Assembly: GCA_030704615.1 (NCBI GenBank) | Contig: CM060732.1 | Coordinates: 23,870,001 to 23,934,000, forward strand | Source: Takakia lepidozioides | Taxonomy: Eukaryota > Streptophyta > Takakiopsida > Takakiales > Takakiaceae | DNA length: 64,000 nt | Reading direction: 5' to 3' | Shown here: piece after piece, positions 35,014 to 45,999 of the stretch | How positions within the stretch are numbered: position 1 is the stretch's first letter | Layout: each line of letters begins with the position of its first letter | Position numbers and translations under genes: made by a program | Notes under the pieces: model-generated | What the model saw: the letters and a program-made list of their open reading frames with translations, nothing else | What the model was told of the DNA's origin: nothing | Databases searched by the model: none

Positions 35014-35822
35014 CGTTTCTTGCGAGCTGTCTTCTCTTATCTGTTTGTCTGCCCAATCTTCAGTGAATGCGTCAAGGCTTTGTGTTTTGGCTTCTTCCTC
35101 GCTTTTGTCATCCTCTCCCATGAATATCTCTGGTTGGCGCTCAAACCCTGCTCTGTAGATGTTGTCCATGCCAATGCATTCTTCTTCACCAAATCCATGT
35201 TTTTGCCCTAAATCCTTGATGTCTTGGCTGGATTTCTGCAGAATAGGCATCCCATCCCCTATTTTGGCCTTCTTTGCACTTCCCCGTGTCAACATGTTGA
35301 TGTGGGGTGTTGTTGTAGTCTTATTGGAGTGTGATCACTTATATGGTATATCTCGTCCAACTCATCCAGTGCCTCCAGCTCATTATGAGTGAACTGACAT
35401 GATACTTGTGCTGTTGGTTGCATCATGTACTCCGTGCTTGGCAATGGGTAAGCTTCTCCTCCTTCCACGTACTCATTGATCACTGCAAAAGGTACTCCAT
35501 ACATCTTCCCTTGAGGTCCTGTCCCTTTTTTTGCTTCTGTGATTGTTTCAGCTTTGCTGAAAGTTTGCCAAGACCCATGTTGGGTTAGTGTGTGACGACT
35601 GTGTCTCATGTTATTACAGATTTGTGTTCTTTGTTTGGGCCTTCTAATGCCTTGTCTGATGGACTCAGGTTTGTCAAAATCAACTTGTATCCACTCTGCT
35701 TCCATGTTGTTGCTGTCAGCAGCTTGTTCTTTTGCCAGTTGAACCCCGACAGGGCCTGGGTCTTCCCTTCTGCCCGCATCAAAGCATTTCGCAATGTGTG
35801 TAGTTGCTTCATCCTTCCTCAA
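34981..35822 (-). CDS. Unrecognised ORFs inside the CACTA element
   Basis: Two minus-strand frames follow each other: 35822-35289 (177 residues, with EWIQVDFDKPESIRQ and THNELEALDELDEIYH) and, overlapping by a few bases in another frame, 35295-34981 (acidic, with FERQPEIFMGEDDKSEEE). They could be one captured gene or an ORF1-like retrotransposon protein broken by a frameshift. They lie between the two direct repeats. Nothing identifies a function. Confidence 0.35.
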
Positions 35823-36045
35823 CTCCGCCCTCTCTTTGGCAGGTTGCGCACCTTCACCACCTTTGTTGTTTTTTTATTTGCACATGGTATCTGCTGCTTG
35901 CGTATCCTCATTGTAGTATTGAATATGCCCTGTAGGCATTGGCCTTACAAAGCCATTGTGCTCACTCTAGGTTTGGGTCATAGAACTTGGCTGTCATTGT
36001 CAGCTGCTAGCAGCAAGGCGAGGATGTATGCATGATTTGTGTAGG

Positions 36046-36278
36046 GGCATGGATAGCTTAAGGAGCAGGGATAGATGTGTGGGTCCACATTCATCCAGGA
36101 GGGCCGGATTTCAAGCTCCATATTACCTATGATTCCCTGTGGAAGGATAGGTACAAGAAACCTGCATGGGTAGATGGTCAACTGGAAGCCGCAGCAGCAG
36201 CGGGACAATTGATCAAATTAGGCACTGTTAATCAAGGCACCTTCTTCAACACATTTCACCCTGTTTTTCCCTCTTATC
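36046..36278 (+). repeat. 232-bp direct repeat inside the CACTA element, copy 2
   Basis: Second copy of the sequence at 34782-35013, in the same orientation and 1264 bp downstream. The reading frame LHITYDSLWKD is preserved. The pair brackets the internal minus-strand ORFs, like long terminal repeats or a segmental duplication, but it lacks TG..CA ends. Confidence 0.8.
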
Positions 36279-37158
36279 AAATCGGCCGTAAGTATTGCAC
36301 TATTTAACAGGGTCCTTGATTCTAGTAGCACCAGAACAAACTAGTATTACAACAATTCAGCCCATGTGTGGGCTTGCTTATTTTTTGCTTACTGGACCTT
36401 TTCAGGCATGGATTTTTGGACCTTGTGGCCTTTGAGGTGTCCATTGGGACATTGGTCTCATTTTGATTTTTGTAATATAATTTACATGGCGTGTATTTCC
36501 CTGTACTTGTCTATTTTGAATGTCCTTGTGGTTGCTAGTATGCAAGAGGGGTCCATTCTGTTTTTATATCAGAATTTCACCATATAATGAAGAATTTAAA
36601 TCATTTAATCTATTTTTATTTTATATAACATTATTAAATTAAACAATAATACCATTTAATAAAAAATCCAAGCTGCTATCCCCTGTTTTTAAAAATAAAA
36701 TATAAATTTAAGAATTTAAAATTACAAATATAACTATTAAATTATTTTCAGAGACATTCTTGATGACACGTGGCATAAACCCTGCCATATATGCTAGTCA
36801 TATATTATGTCTAAGTGCCACATGTCACATCTGAAGTGCAACAGGTGTCGTGACGTGTCGCTTGCGCAATGGTGCACGTGTTCATCTAAAGCCTCTCCAT
36901 GTAGGCAACGCTCATCAGACAATGTAGTCATATAGTTAGTCGTATGTAAGTCATAGAGTTGTAACTACATCACTCTCTTATGCATGACTCCAGGTGCCAC
37001 GCACGCAATCACGGCTATGACTTGCAAAATGCAGTCCTAAAGACTAGTCGCTATGACAGGGTTTTTTTCACTATAGAGTGATGTAGTCATGAACGCATAT
37101 AGGACTGAAAAAATAGTCATATATGCAGTCATAAAAACGCTCATCTGTTGTAGTGAGG

Positions 37159-38390
37159 GTTCTCATTTTACGAGGTAAGGTCTGAGCCTACCCCAGGCCT
37201 TCCAAATGGTTTTCCAGAGAGGGGAGCCAGGATGCTTGAGCTTGAATCCATTTACAATCCAACGTAGTGAACTTGACCACAGGGCATTCTTGAGGGGGGA
37301 GCTCTGCAGGATGTGTCGAAGCACCAGAGGACTCCACCATGAGGTATGGGGTCCCAGTAGCCTTATGATCCATTTGCCGAGGAGAGCATCTATCTGATTG
37401 CATGGGTCCAGAACGCCAAGACCGCCCAATTTCTTGGGGCTGCAGATTTGGGCCCATGAGATGACTGGTCTGACATTTTGAGTGCTGGAAGAGACACCCC
37501 AAATGAAGTTTATGATGATTCTTTTGATTTCTTTTAAGAAGGAAGGGCTTGGGCTCCACACGGAAGCGAAGTACCAGATGTTGGCCATGATAACCTGATT
37601 AGCCACAAGGGCTCTCCCGGTGAGAGAGAGGTGCCTGGAACCCCAAAAGACCAGTTTGCGTTTCAGTTTGTCAATTATCGGACCGATTCTTTGCTCCTCC
37701 GAGAGGTTGAAACCGAAAGGGAAGCCTAGTAGCTTAGTGCTCTCTCTATCTTTGAGCCATTTGAGGCCTAGCTCATGGCCCCATGAGGGAGAGGCTCCGA
37801 TTCTCAATCTTGATCTATTTCCAACCAGCAATGCCATTGTTTTGTCCTAGTTTACGTTGAAGCCCGATGCCATACAGAAACATTCAACGTGGAAATGGCA
37901 TGTTCTAGCTTGGAAGGGTTAGTGTTGAGGTAAAGAACCGTGTCATCAACAAACATGGAGGATTTGATATGAAGGTCTTCGTGATTTTGGCAAGGGATTT
38001 TGAGACCAGTGATGTGAGAGTTTTTTTCCAGATCCCAGAGAGTCAGCCACTATTAAAAATAGGAAGGGTGCGAGAGGGCATCCCTGGCGCACCGAGCGTT
38101 GCAACTGAAATGGAGTGGATAAGAAACCGTTAACCATTACTCTGCTAGAGGCGTTCTATAGAAGGATTGAAACCCACTCGCAGAAGTCTGATGAAAGACC
38201 TACTTTCCTCATTGTAGAGAGGAGAAGAGGCCATTCTACTTTATCAAAGGCTTTTTCGAAGTCGAGAAGGAGCATGGCGATTGCAAGGTTTGAGTCTTTG
38301 GCAAAGGAGTGAGATTCATGAGCTAGCAACACGTTGTCCAAAATGAATCTACCATTGCTATGAAGATTGCCTGATATTTTTTTCTTAAAA
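37159..38390 (-). mobile_element. LINE retrotransposon, 5'-truncated reverse transcriptase part
   Basis: Minus-strand reverse transcriptase motifs occur in order: GRFILDNVLLAHES, AMLLLDFEKAFDKVEW, QGCPLAPFLFLIVADSL, MFVDDTVLYLN (the FVDD form of the catalytic YxDD, near 37960) and KTKLLGFPFG-like STKLLGFPFG, then GRALVANQVIMANIWYFAS and FIWG. These are the standard LINE RT blocks. The element starts abruptly near 38390 within the RT, so endonuclease and ORF1 are missing, the usual 5' truncation. A frameshift or stop lies between 37837 and 37946. The other half lies at 31805-33622. Confidence 0.85.
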
Positions 38391-38454
38391 GTAGGGAATT
38401 TGCAAATTGAACCATTCCCTGATTAGACACCAGGGAAATTAAGTCCGACCATCC

Positions 38455-38745
38455 TTTTCAAAGTTTAGTGGACTTTTCCAGGTGGCACTTTTTTTTAAAA
38501 CTCCATATGGTATGATGAGCAGTATTATGATACACTTTCCGGTGGCACTTCTTTTGAGATTCCAGATGGCATTATAGTAGACTTTCCAGGTGACATTTTT
38601 TTTTCATTCCAGATGGCATTATAATACACTTTTCAGGTGGCAATTCTTTTTTATATTCCACATGGTATTTTGATATTCCAGATGGTCTTGTGATACACTT
38701 TCCAGGTACTTCTTTTGATATGCCAAATGGTATTATAATATATTT
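38455..38745 (+). repeat. Degenerate minisatellite, ~60-65 bp units
   Basis: Four to five diverged units follow the pattern ACTTTCCAGGTGGCACTT, a T-rich stretch, ATTCCAGATGGCATTAT and AATACACTTTCC. Anchors occur near 38470, 38535, 38590, 38630 and 38695. It ends where the SINE target duplication begins. No coding role is suggested. Confidence 0.7.
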
Positions 38746-38753
38746 TTGGTGTC

Positions 38754-38938
38754 TCTATATATATATATATGACGCCTTCCGAAGGGAGCGTAATTTATGG
38801 TGTCACTTAACCCCGAAGGGCTACTGCCTTCCAGCAGCAAGGTGGACACCTTCATGACACACCGGATGATGGTTTGAACCCACAACCACATCCAACGTGG
38901 TATGTGCCCATTACACACTGGGCTACATGCTGGTTGTC
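38754..38938 (-). mobile_element. tRNA-derived SINE, copy A (minus strand)
   Basis: Read on the minus strand it starts GACAACCAGCATGTAGCCCA and contains a tRNA-like A box (TAGCCCAGTG) and B box (GGGTTCAAACC), followed by a tRNA-unrelated body and a short (TA)n tail. The octamer TTGGTGTC is duplicated on both sides (38746-38753 and 38939-38946). It matches the copy at 51651-51846 over its whole length with about 10-15% differences. SINEs have no proteins and borrow LINE machinery for retrotransposition. Confidence 0.88.
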
Positions 38939-39371
38939 TTGGTGTCCATATATAGCAACTTCCCCACTTCCTACATATGCAGTTTGTCTCTGATGTGCAG
39001 TGCACATAAGCTAAAATAAAGGCCAAGAGGCTATTGCTACTACAGGTGCCTCTATTGAGGTCCACCATACAATGCATAGTTGAGGTCCCCTGTACAATCC
39101 TTTCTTAGCACATAAACAACTGCTGAAAATCACAAAGGAGCTAGCAAGATGTGACTGCAGCACTCACGCTACCATCTCCTTCTTTCACCTCCTCCCTGCC
39201 CTAAAAACAAAGACGAACCCCCACAATTAATAAAATATGGCCACAAAACACTCAGTTCACTACTTGGTTACTGGAATCACCCCAAGACAGGGTATGCTGA
39301 TGCAGTTAACACATGGGCACTTGAAATGATTTATTTCTAGAATGAAAAGCAAGCAATGAGTGCCCTTACAC

Positions 39372-40415
39372 ATCTATAAGGTAAAGGATGGCGCCCATTG
39401 TACTTCCAGCAGCGTTGGCAATCAGATTGTAGTGGATAAGCATTGCTCCCTACACGAATGAAGGCAAGGCACATAAAGGCACATCCAACACGAACACAGA
39501 TTTGCTCCAGCTGAGAACTATCACAAGTTCAAAATATGAATTCATGATGAGTTGTTATGAAATTTCCAAAGCAAGATTGAAATAACAAAAGATTAGTCTC
39601 AATTACTGAATAAGACTAACTCTGACAACATTAACTTGTAGCACGATGCAAAGTGACCTCAACTAATGTGACACCTCCGAACTAGAAGATGCATCCTCCT
39701 CAGTTGTGAGATACATGGATGATTAAAATGTGGCTACAAACAATTGAACGTAAGAGAAGTGTAAAATGTGTACCTTTGGAACCCCAGTAGTACTGCTCAT
39801 ATAACATATGGTGGCTAGGTCATGAGGATATGGTGGCACAAATTGTTGCAGATCAGCTGCCCCCTGGCAACAACAGAGAGCTGAAATTGAATACCCAAAT
39901 CCTAATATATCAAACGTCCCAAAGGATCCAGTCAAGCAACCAGTTGAAGCGAGATAAAACAGTGTTCTAGGTAAGGTTTACCTGCTAGGATAGTCTGAAG
40001 GCTGAATCGTCGTCGAAAGAGGAAAGAAATGCGAACTTCCTATCTAAGAAATGTGTCAGAAGCGTCAAGTCCTTGATCAACTACTCTTGACACTCCTATC
40101 CTACTTGACAACATTCATATTGATCAAGTACTCTAGGGAAAATCTGTGACTAATCCTGTGTGAGATTGAAACAAATATGGACTAGAGACTAGGGACTCCT
40201 ACGGATAACCACAGTTCGACCAAAACCAAATGCATTAACCATCAATTGGGAAAATTAGAAATAAAGCATTTCTAAGTTTAGAACAGAGTTGAAAGAATTG
40301 ATTGAGGAATAAGAAGGTGTGAGGAAATGAGCAAGAGTTTTACTCGCCAACAGTGCCATCGTCCCGGATCCTGGTTCCCAAAAACTTGTTGTCTGCAAAT
40401 GACTCTGATGCATAC
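39372..40415 (-). pseudogene. Peroxisomal-type long-chain acyl-CoA synthetase (LACS) exon fragments
   Basis: LACS enzymes activate fatty acids to acyl-CoA using ATP. Three collinear minus-strand exons are recognisable. Around 40415-40344: YASESFADNKFLGTRIRDDG with TVGE. At 39863-39774: a 30-codon exon with FVPPYPHDLATICYMSSTTG and VPK. At 39449-39372: a 26-codon exon with GAMLIHYNLIANAAGSTMG. The second and third join in phase and form the AMP-binding P-loop region (family form YTSGTTGTPKGVVLTHxNLIANVAG). Deviations at TSGTTG (SSTTG) and VVLTH (AMLIH) and the absence of exons for the region between the first two, and for everything downstream, indicate a relic. The first motif resembles Arabidopsis LACS6/LACS7. 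Confidence 0.6.
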
Positions 40416-42323
40416 CTTCACACACCAATCCCACATCTCAGGGCATGAGCTAAGCACATTTGAAGCCATTCTTCGAAGTAGACAGTACAACTTTCACTGT
40501 TGAACTTCATGGCCCTCCAGCCTGTTATTGTTCTATGCTCCTAAGATACAAAATCCCATTCTTTACACCTGCCAACCGACTGCACAAGGCTGGAACCACT
40601 CCTAAGGCAACAACAATGTACTTCTGACTAGAGGCAATTAGAGGGTTCAGGAGGTCAGAATACTGAACACATAATCATGTCTAAGACTAGACTGTTGAGT
40701 TCCCAATACACATGACACTTATGGATGCCTTACAGATAGACTAGGATGCAAGTGACCAGCCACACCTGCAATAAGCTTGAATGTGTGAGCTGAATACATA
40801 TACAACACAATCAACATAATAGCCCCCAAATCATGAATTGGTCCAGTTAGCTTACACAAAATTGTCATAAGTGTGTGAATATCAGGATGGCCAAGCCAAT
40901 GGTCCACCAGCTGCAATGGAGAGAGCTTTGATCTGCCACCAACCATATCCAAAAAGCAAAAAGGCTCAAATGGCATATAGAATGTCCATATCATAACAAC
41001 GGAGGTATGTCTGTGACATTCACAGGCAACTACCGCAAGAGGAATGGTTGACCTTAACTGAAAATGCTCAAAAGTTGGCCCTAAGCTGGCACTCATCCAC
41101 AATGCGGCTCAACTCAGTTACTATAGTTACATGCTTTGACACATTAATTACCATGCTGCTTGCGATCCGGGTAGTTCCCTACGAACTTCAGCATATCTCT
41201 GCACTCACCCCAACTTGCAGTCAGTCCGCATACATTCCAACTTTGAGAGTCAAATTACTTGATATTTTCCTTCATAAACCAAATGCTCTCTGTCACTCTC
41301 TGTCATCTGTCTTCACATCCATGTAAGAATGTCCAATATAAACTTTAGCCGTCAGTCGCCAAACATCAGGCCATTGTCCCTTTTGTTGTTGTGCATCTGA
41401 ACCTGCAATTCACAGCCACAGTTCACGTGAGTTGACATTCTACACAAAAGTTGAACTCCTGGTCGAAGTACTGCTCCTTAAACTTTGCCTGAAAACAGCC
41501 ATAAGGACAGTATCCATAACTAAAAGCGGTTAGAAGGATAATTCATCTCAATTGTGGACAAGCCTAACCCCATCCTAATCATCAAAGGACGGAATCGTAG
41601 GAATTCCATGGACATAATTATGTTGTCAGCCTCCTTACTCCATCTCCATAGTAATTACAAAGTGAGTCTGGCACAAATCCTCCAGTGGGTTTGGCCACAT
41701 GTTGCTATCACTCCCAGACCTCTATAGGGCTCCTGGGGATCACAGAAAAGCTCCAAGTGTCCAGAGTGGTATAAATCAGTTGTGGCCAACAACCAGAAGA
41801 TCGATACGAAAGTGACAAATACATAGGGGGGAGGCCACCCTCAAGAATTCTCCTCTCATGTCCCATGAAGAGACCAACTTATCAGTGCAATTTCAGGCTG
41901 GTTTTTGAACACTAATGACCTAAATTGTAAGGGCTTCTCAGTGGTCTGACAATTATGTCCAGTGCAATCAGTAACGTGACAAGTATGAAGTCACGAAATA
42001 TAAGGCTAAAATCAAAGGTTACAGGTAGGATGTGATTTGGGAAAATGACAACGGCTGCACGTGTGAAACTTGATTTCCAATCACAGATGAGTTCTCTTCA
42101 TCCAACTGATTCATACACTTGAAGACGGCCACCCAATACATCATCAAAAACCACACAAACAACTAGAACAATCCTAAAAGGTTCCTGAGCAAGACTGTGA
42201 TACACAATCCATTACATAAGCAATGTGGATGTGATCAAAGGTTGCAGTACAGAAGGCTCAAAGTTCTTTCAAAGTTACTATGTAAAATCAGTGACCATTT
42301 TCAGTGGCTTTCAAGGACCTATT
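40416..42323. other. Non-genic stretch
   Basis: No further LACS exons and no other gene are recognised here. Frames on both strands are short. Confidence 0.35.
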
Positions 42324-42527
42324 TCAAGCACTCAACAAGTGCTCAACAACCTTCACGACTTTCTCGCGAGTGCTCAACGCCTTGATGCCCTTGAAAACCT
42401 CTCTGTCGTGTTTCTTATTCTCACCCAGCATGAAATTTGTCAACTTCCCATACATCGTGTGGATGTCATGGGTTACTACACGCTCCATGTATTTAAAAGG
42501 CATCACATTCTCTTTATTCTCACTGCC
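42324..42527 (-). CDS. Possible terminal exon of the uncharacterised minus-strand gene
   Basis: After a CTGGCAG acceptor, one frame stays open to a TGA at 42324. It reads NVMPFKYMERVVTHDIHTMY and later HDREVFKGIKALSTREKVV, which looks coding. It is on the same strand as the exons at 43632-45989 and may belong to that gene, but the in-frame stop at 43632 argues against a simple link. Confidence 0.3.
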   Translation of the reverse strand, partial: GSENKENVMPFKYMERVVTHDIHTMYGKLTNFMLGENKKHDREVFKGIKALSTREKVVKVVEHLLSA

Positions 42528-43631
42528 AGGGAACACATAAATGAATTAGCTGTGATGTAATAAAAAATTCCAAACAATAGAAAAGTAACTCTAGGGTGCT
42601 TTAGTACCTTTGCTGTTTGAGAAGGCTCTCCAACATCGCCACTTTCTTGAGCAGCTCGGTCTCTATAGAAGATCTCATTGGCGGAGGCGCCGAACTGGCA
42701 GGTCCAACTCCTTCTCCGTCATTGATCGTACCCTGCTCCAGACAAGATCGCAAGATCATCCTCAGTTGAAGTCAGGACTGTAGGATAGAGGCTCGGTCGA
42801 TAGAATGGATGTGCACAGCAGCACCACCTCTGGATGCGCCTCACAAAAGTCATCTGCATCCCTGCTACACCATTCCTCACATAGACCAGTGCCCAAGTGA
42901 GCCAGGGGGAGGGGGTGTTAGGCAGAGAGAGGTCAGGATAGAAAAAAGAGACAGAGTAACAACGATGACGTTCACACCTATGTGGCAAGAAGTCGAAAGG
43001 CCTCTTTTTTGGGTAGAGGAGGTCCAGGGAAAAAAATAAAAAAAAATGAACTTGATTAGAGCAATGTCCATGGGACCTAGAGCACAAAGAGAACGAAAGT
43101 ATAATTGAAGTACTAAAACAATGCCAAACAGAGATAGAAAGCAAGAGAGAATTTACATATGCAGGGGAATAAAGAGATAGGAGAAAACTTAACCATGCTT
43201 GCGGTGTAGCCAAAACCCCAGCACACATGGACAAAGTGCAAGGCAGGAGCAAGGAATGAAGACCACGAAAATATAAGAAGCGGACTTTGCCTATTGTAGG
43301 CTTCTAGTCATCCACCCGAACCCCCTTTGGACAGTCCTGGGCGTTTTTCCATATGCCAAAACTCCTTGCTATAGAGGGATGGAAATAGGACGAAAAACAA
43401 CTGACTATTTCCCATGGTCTTGCACCAATATGTACCTCAATATACAATCCACTCTGGTTTTCTAGATTTTCTCGAGAAAACGCTTAACCATATCACTGCA
43501 TATTCACCTCAGTATTCAGATCCAAAGAAGGCTGCATTTGATAATATTTTCGAGAGTAGGCCAGCACCCGATGGCCTTGCCGGACGATTCGAATAGAGAA
43601 ACCTATTGGATATTGAGAATTTTACCTTCTT

Positions 43632-45989
43632 CTACTTCTTCTTCGCAGCTGCCACCTTTTTCTCGAGCTCAGCAGATGCTTCAGGAAAGCTGAGGACAGC
43701 TCCCTCACCTACATCATCCAATGTCATCTTCATCTTCTTCTTCTTCTTCGGTACAGCTGGCAACTTTTTCTCGAGCTCAGCGGATGCTTCAGGAAGGCTG
43801 AGGACAGCTCCATCCACTATGTCATCCAATGCCATCTCAACCTGCAATTCCAGCCATGGTTCTGTTGAGTTTACATTCTTAATTTACAATTTGACCAATT
43901 CAGATGCAGTGGTCAAAGATGTTCCAAAGACAAATGAAACAAACGAACTCTCTAAGCATGCATAATTTGACAAACGTACTAATGGTAGTAGACATACATA
44001 TTGCTTCAATTCAATGTTCAGATTGCAACCGGAAAATCAGGCTGAGAAACAGGATCCAATTGGGGAGGATAAGGGCTGCAAGGAGCAATCAAGCTTGCAG
44101 ACTGCACTGTGTTTTTCTTCTTCCAGTAATGTAAGATTTCTTTGGTGGCCTCGTAGATATCACTGGATTGCCATCTATATGTTATAGATGCAAAATTGAG
44201 AGTTGCCATGTCTGAGCACTTCTGCTCAATCAACTTCTTGACCTCGATGCGCGCTTCAACATCCTCCCAAAGGTTAGGAGGATGCTTTCAGAATCTTTCT
44301 ATTATGCATGAAAGAGAGATATTGTGTGTGCCAGGTCCTACGCAAGCACTCATTACCATATTTTTTTCCTGCCTCCCGAAATCTGCTAGCAGGGGGGTTG
44401 AAGATATTATTGTATGTGGGCACCTCTAGCAAAAGTCCTTTTGCTTGTGGCATAGTACTCATAATGCTTCCTTCAGATGCCTCACATGATGATCTGCTCT
44501 TCTGGTCACAATTCCAAGCTTTTGAAATTTGAGCAGCACCTGCATCACCTTCATGAGCTAAGGCTTGCAGTTGTTGGAGGATCTGCAACCCCTGCAGCTC
44601 AACCCTTTCCTGTGGCTGTTCTGTGTTGGTAATTACCACAGGCTGCAAGATAGATAAATTCAAAAGAGTTAATACTATGTTTAGTTCAGCCCATGTCTCT
44701 AGGTTTTTGAGCTGTCACGACTGAGATAATACCTTATCTTTCAAAAATGCTGCACAAGGATTGAAAGCAAACATTCATAAAAAAACACACACCCTATTGA
44801 CATGGACAGTGCAGTAGTTGAGAGAGAGAATAAAGAAAAGTAGCAACAGCTAGGTCAAAACGAGTTTGAGGCAATTAAACCCATTCACCGAGTTGGAATG
44901 GTAAGAAGACAACCTTGACATATGCCATGATACCAAAAGCTGCCCATCTTCCTGCTCAACCACTTCTTGAACTTGAAGAAGAAGATGGCTGAGAGTCAAG
45001 ACAACTACTTATAACCCCTTGAAATACAAACTGTTTGGCATTCCTGCATAGTACCTTACCTCTGGCAGTTGGGCAATTGCAGGATTGGGTAGATCAAAGG
45101 CGGCACATGTTGAGTCCATTGGAAGTCCATGGATTTTTATTTATTGTTGTTGAGTCTATTGCTTTCAGTTTATTTTTTTAAAGATAGATAGTAGTATACA
45201 TAACATTTTTAGTAAAGAGTCCCTCCTCAAATATTGAAAACATTCTTTACTAGATATTTTAATCTTTAATTTGAAAAAATATTTAGACGTCAAAATCTAG
45301 AGTTTACAACCGCTTGTCCATATACCACCTGGCACCTCTAGATTATAGGTTTGTATGCATTTTTAGTAAAAGACAACACCTCAAAACCCAAAACATAAGA
45401 TGCTATAGATTCAACTTGTTTTTATATGCAAAATAGTCCATAGCTCTCAATTCCTAAGATAACTAGTCCATATAAAAGTGGATTTGGGTTGGATTTAAAA
45501 ATGGCACCCCTAGTGTGTTTTCCTTTGTGCTAGTATATGAGTGTACATGATGTTTTTTCAGTCCATAAAATTTTATGTGTAACATCTGCACTCCACAGTA
45601 ATCAACTTTAAAAGTCCATGGCTCTCTGGTACATGATTGTTTTTGCAATCTAACAATTGGTACACATACCTATTGTAGTTAGAAACCCTATACCATAAAA
45701 ATTTAGATGAAACGTTGAGTTGTTGGACAAATATGGGTAAAACCATGGAGGGGGGTCACTGCATAAACTGCCATGTTACACAAAAACTGAGACTTAGGTC
45801 CAATTAAGGCACCTTGTTTGAAATCTTTGCAGGTTTCTTCAAAGCCTGTTGCAAGGGCGGCAGATTTAGTTCGCGCAACTTTGCATTGTTTCTCTCGATG
45901 TTCTCCATGCGTAGCTTTTCATAATTGGTAAGCACTTCAACATCATCTTCATTGGACAGAAGAGATGCTGGTACAAGGGGTTGCTTCAT
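43632..45989 (-). CDS. Uncharacterised multi-exon protein with duplicated Lys-rich segment
   Basis: I do not recognise this gene. Coding-like minus-strand exons are 45989-45813 (starts MKQPLVPASLL; includes YEKLRMENIERNNAKLRELN), 44642-44357 (includes QILQQLQALAHEG and TYNNIFNPPASRFREAGKKY), about 44270-44100 (LWEDVEARIEVKKLIEQKC, ATKEILHYWKKKN) and 43841-43632. The last exon has two tandem copies of about 34 residues of the form LDD..GAVLS.PEASAELEKK followed by a lysine run; the DNA repeat is about 102 bp. The motif YEKLRxENIxRN recurs in plant proteins linked to transposons, so a domesticated or element-borne gene is possible. Exon linkage is inferred from strand, spacing and splice-like ends. 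Confidence 0.4.
43650..43846 (-). repeat. 102-bp coding tandem duplication
   Basis: Two adjacent copies share CTTTTTCTCGAGCTCAGC (+ strand) and the following 80 bases with few changes, and both stay in frame. The copies encode an acidic/alanine segment and a lysine-rich linker. Confidence 0.75.
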
Positions 45990-45999
45990 CTACAAACAA

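Larger units (their letters stand above)
33626..37155. mobile_element. CACTA (EnSpm) transposon, 3.53 kb, nested in a LINE
   Basis: The left end is CACTACAAGAGATGAGCG and the right end is the reverse complement of CACTACAACAGATGAGCG, continuing for about 28 bp with few mismatches. The trinucleotide AGG flanks both ends (33623-33625 and 37156-37158). CACTA termini and a 3-bp duplication define the EnSpm superfamily. Subterminal regions at both ends are packed with AGTCATA/TATGACT motifs, the expected transposase-binding arrays. No tnp2-type transposase is seen inside, so it is non-autonomous. It carries two 232-bp direct repeats and minus-strand open frames of unknown origin. Confidence 0.88.

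Noticed and set aside
34782-36278. Small LTR retrotransposon with 232-bp LTRs
   Set aside because: The direct repeats lack TG..CA ends, a primer binding site and any target duplication that I could see.
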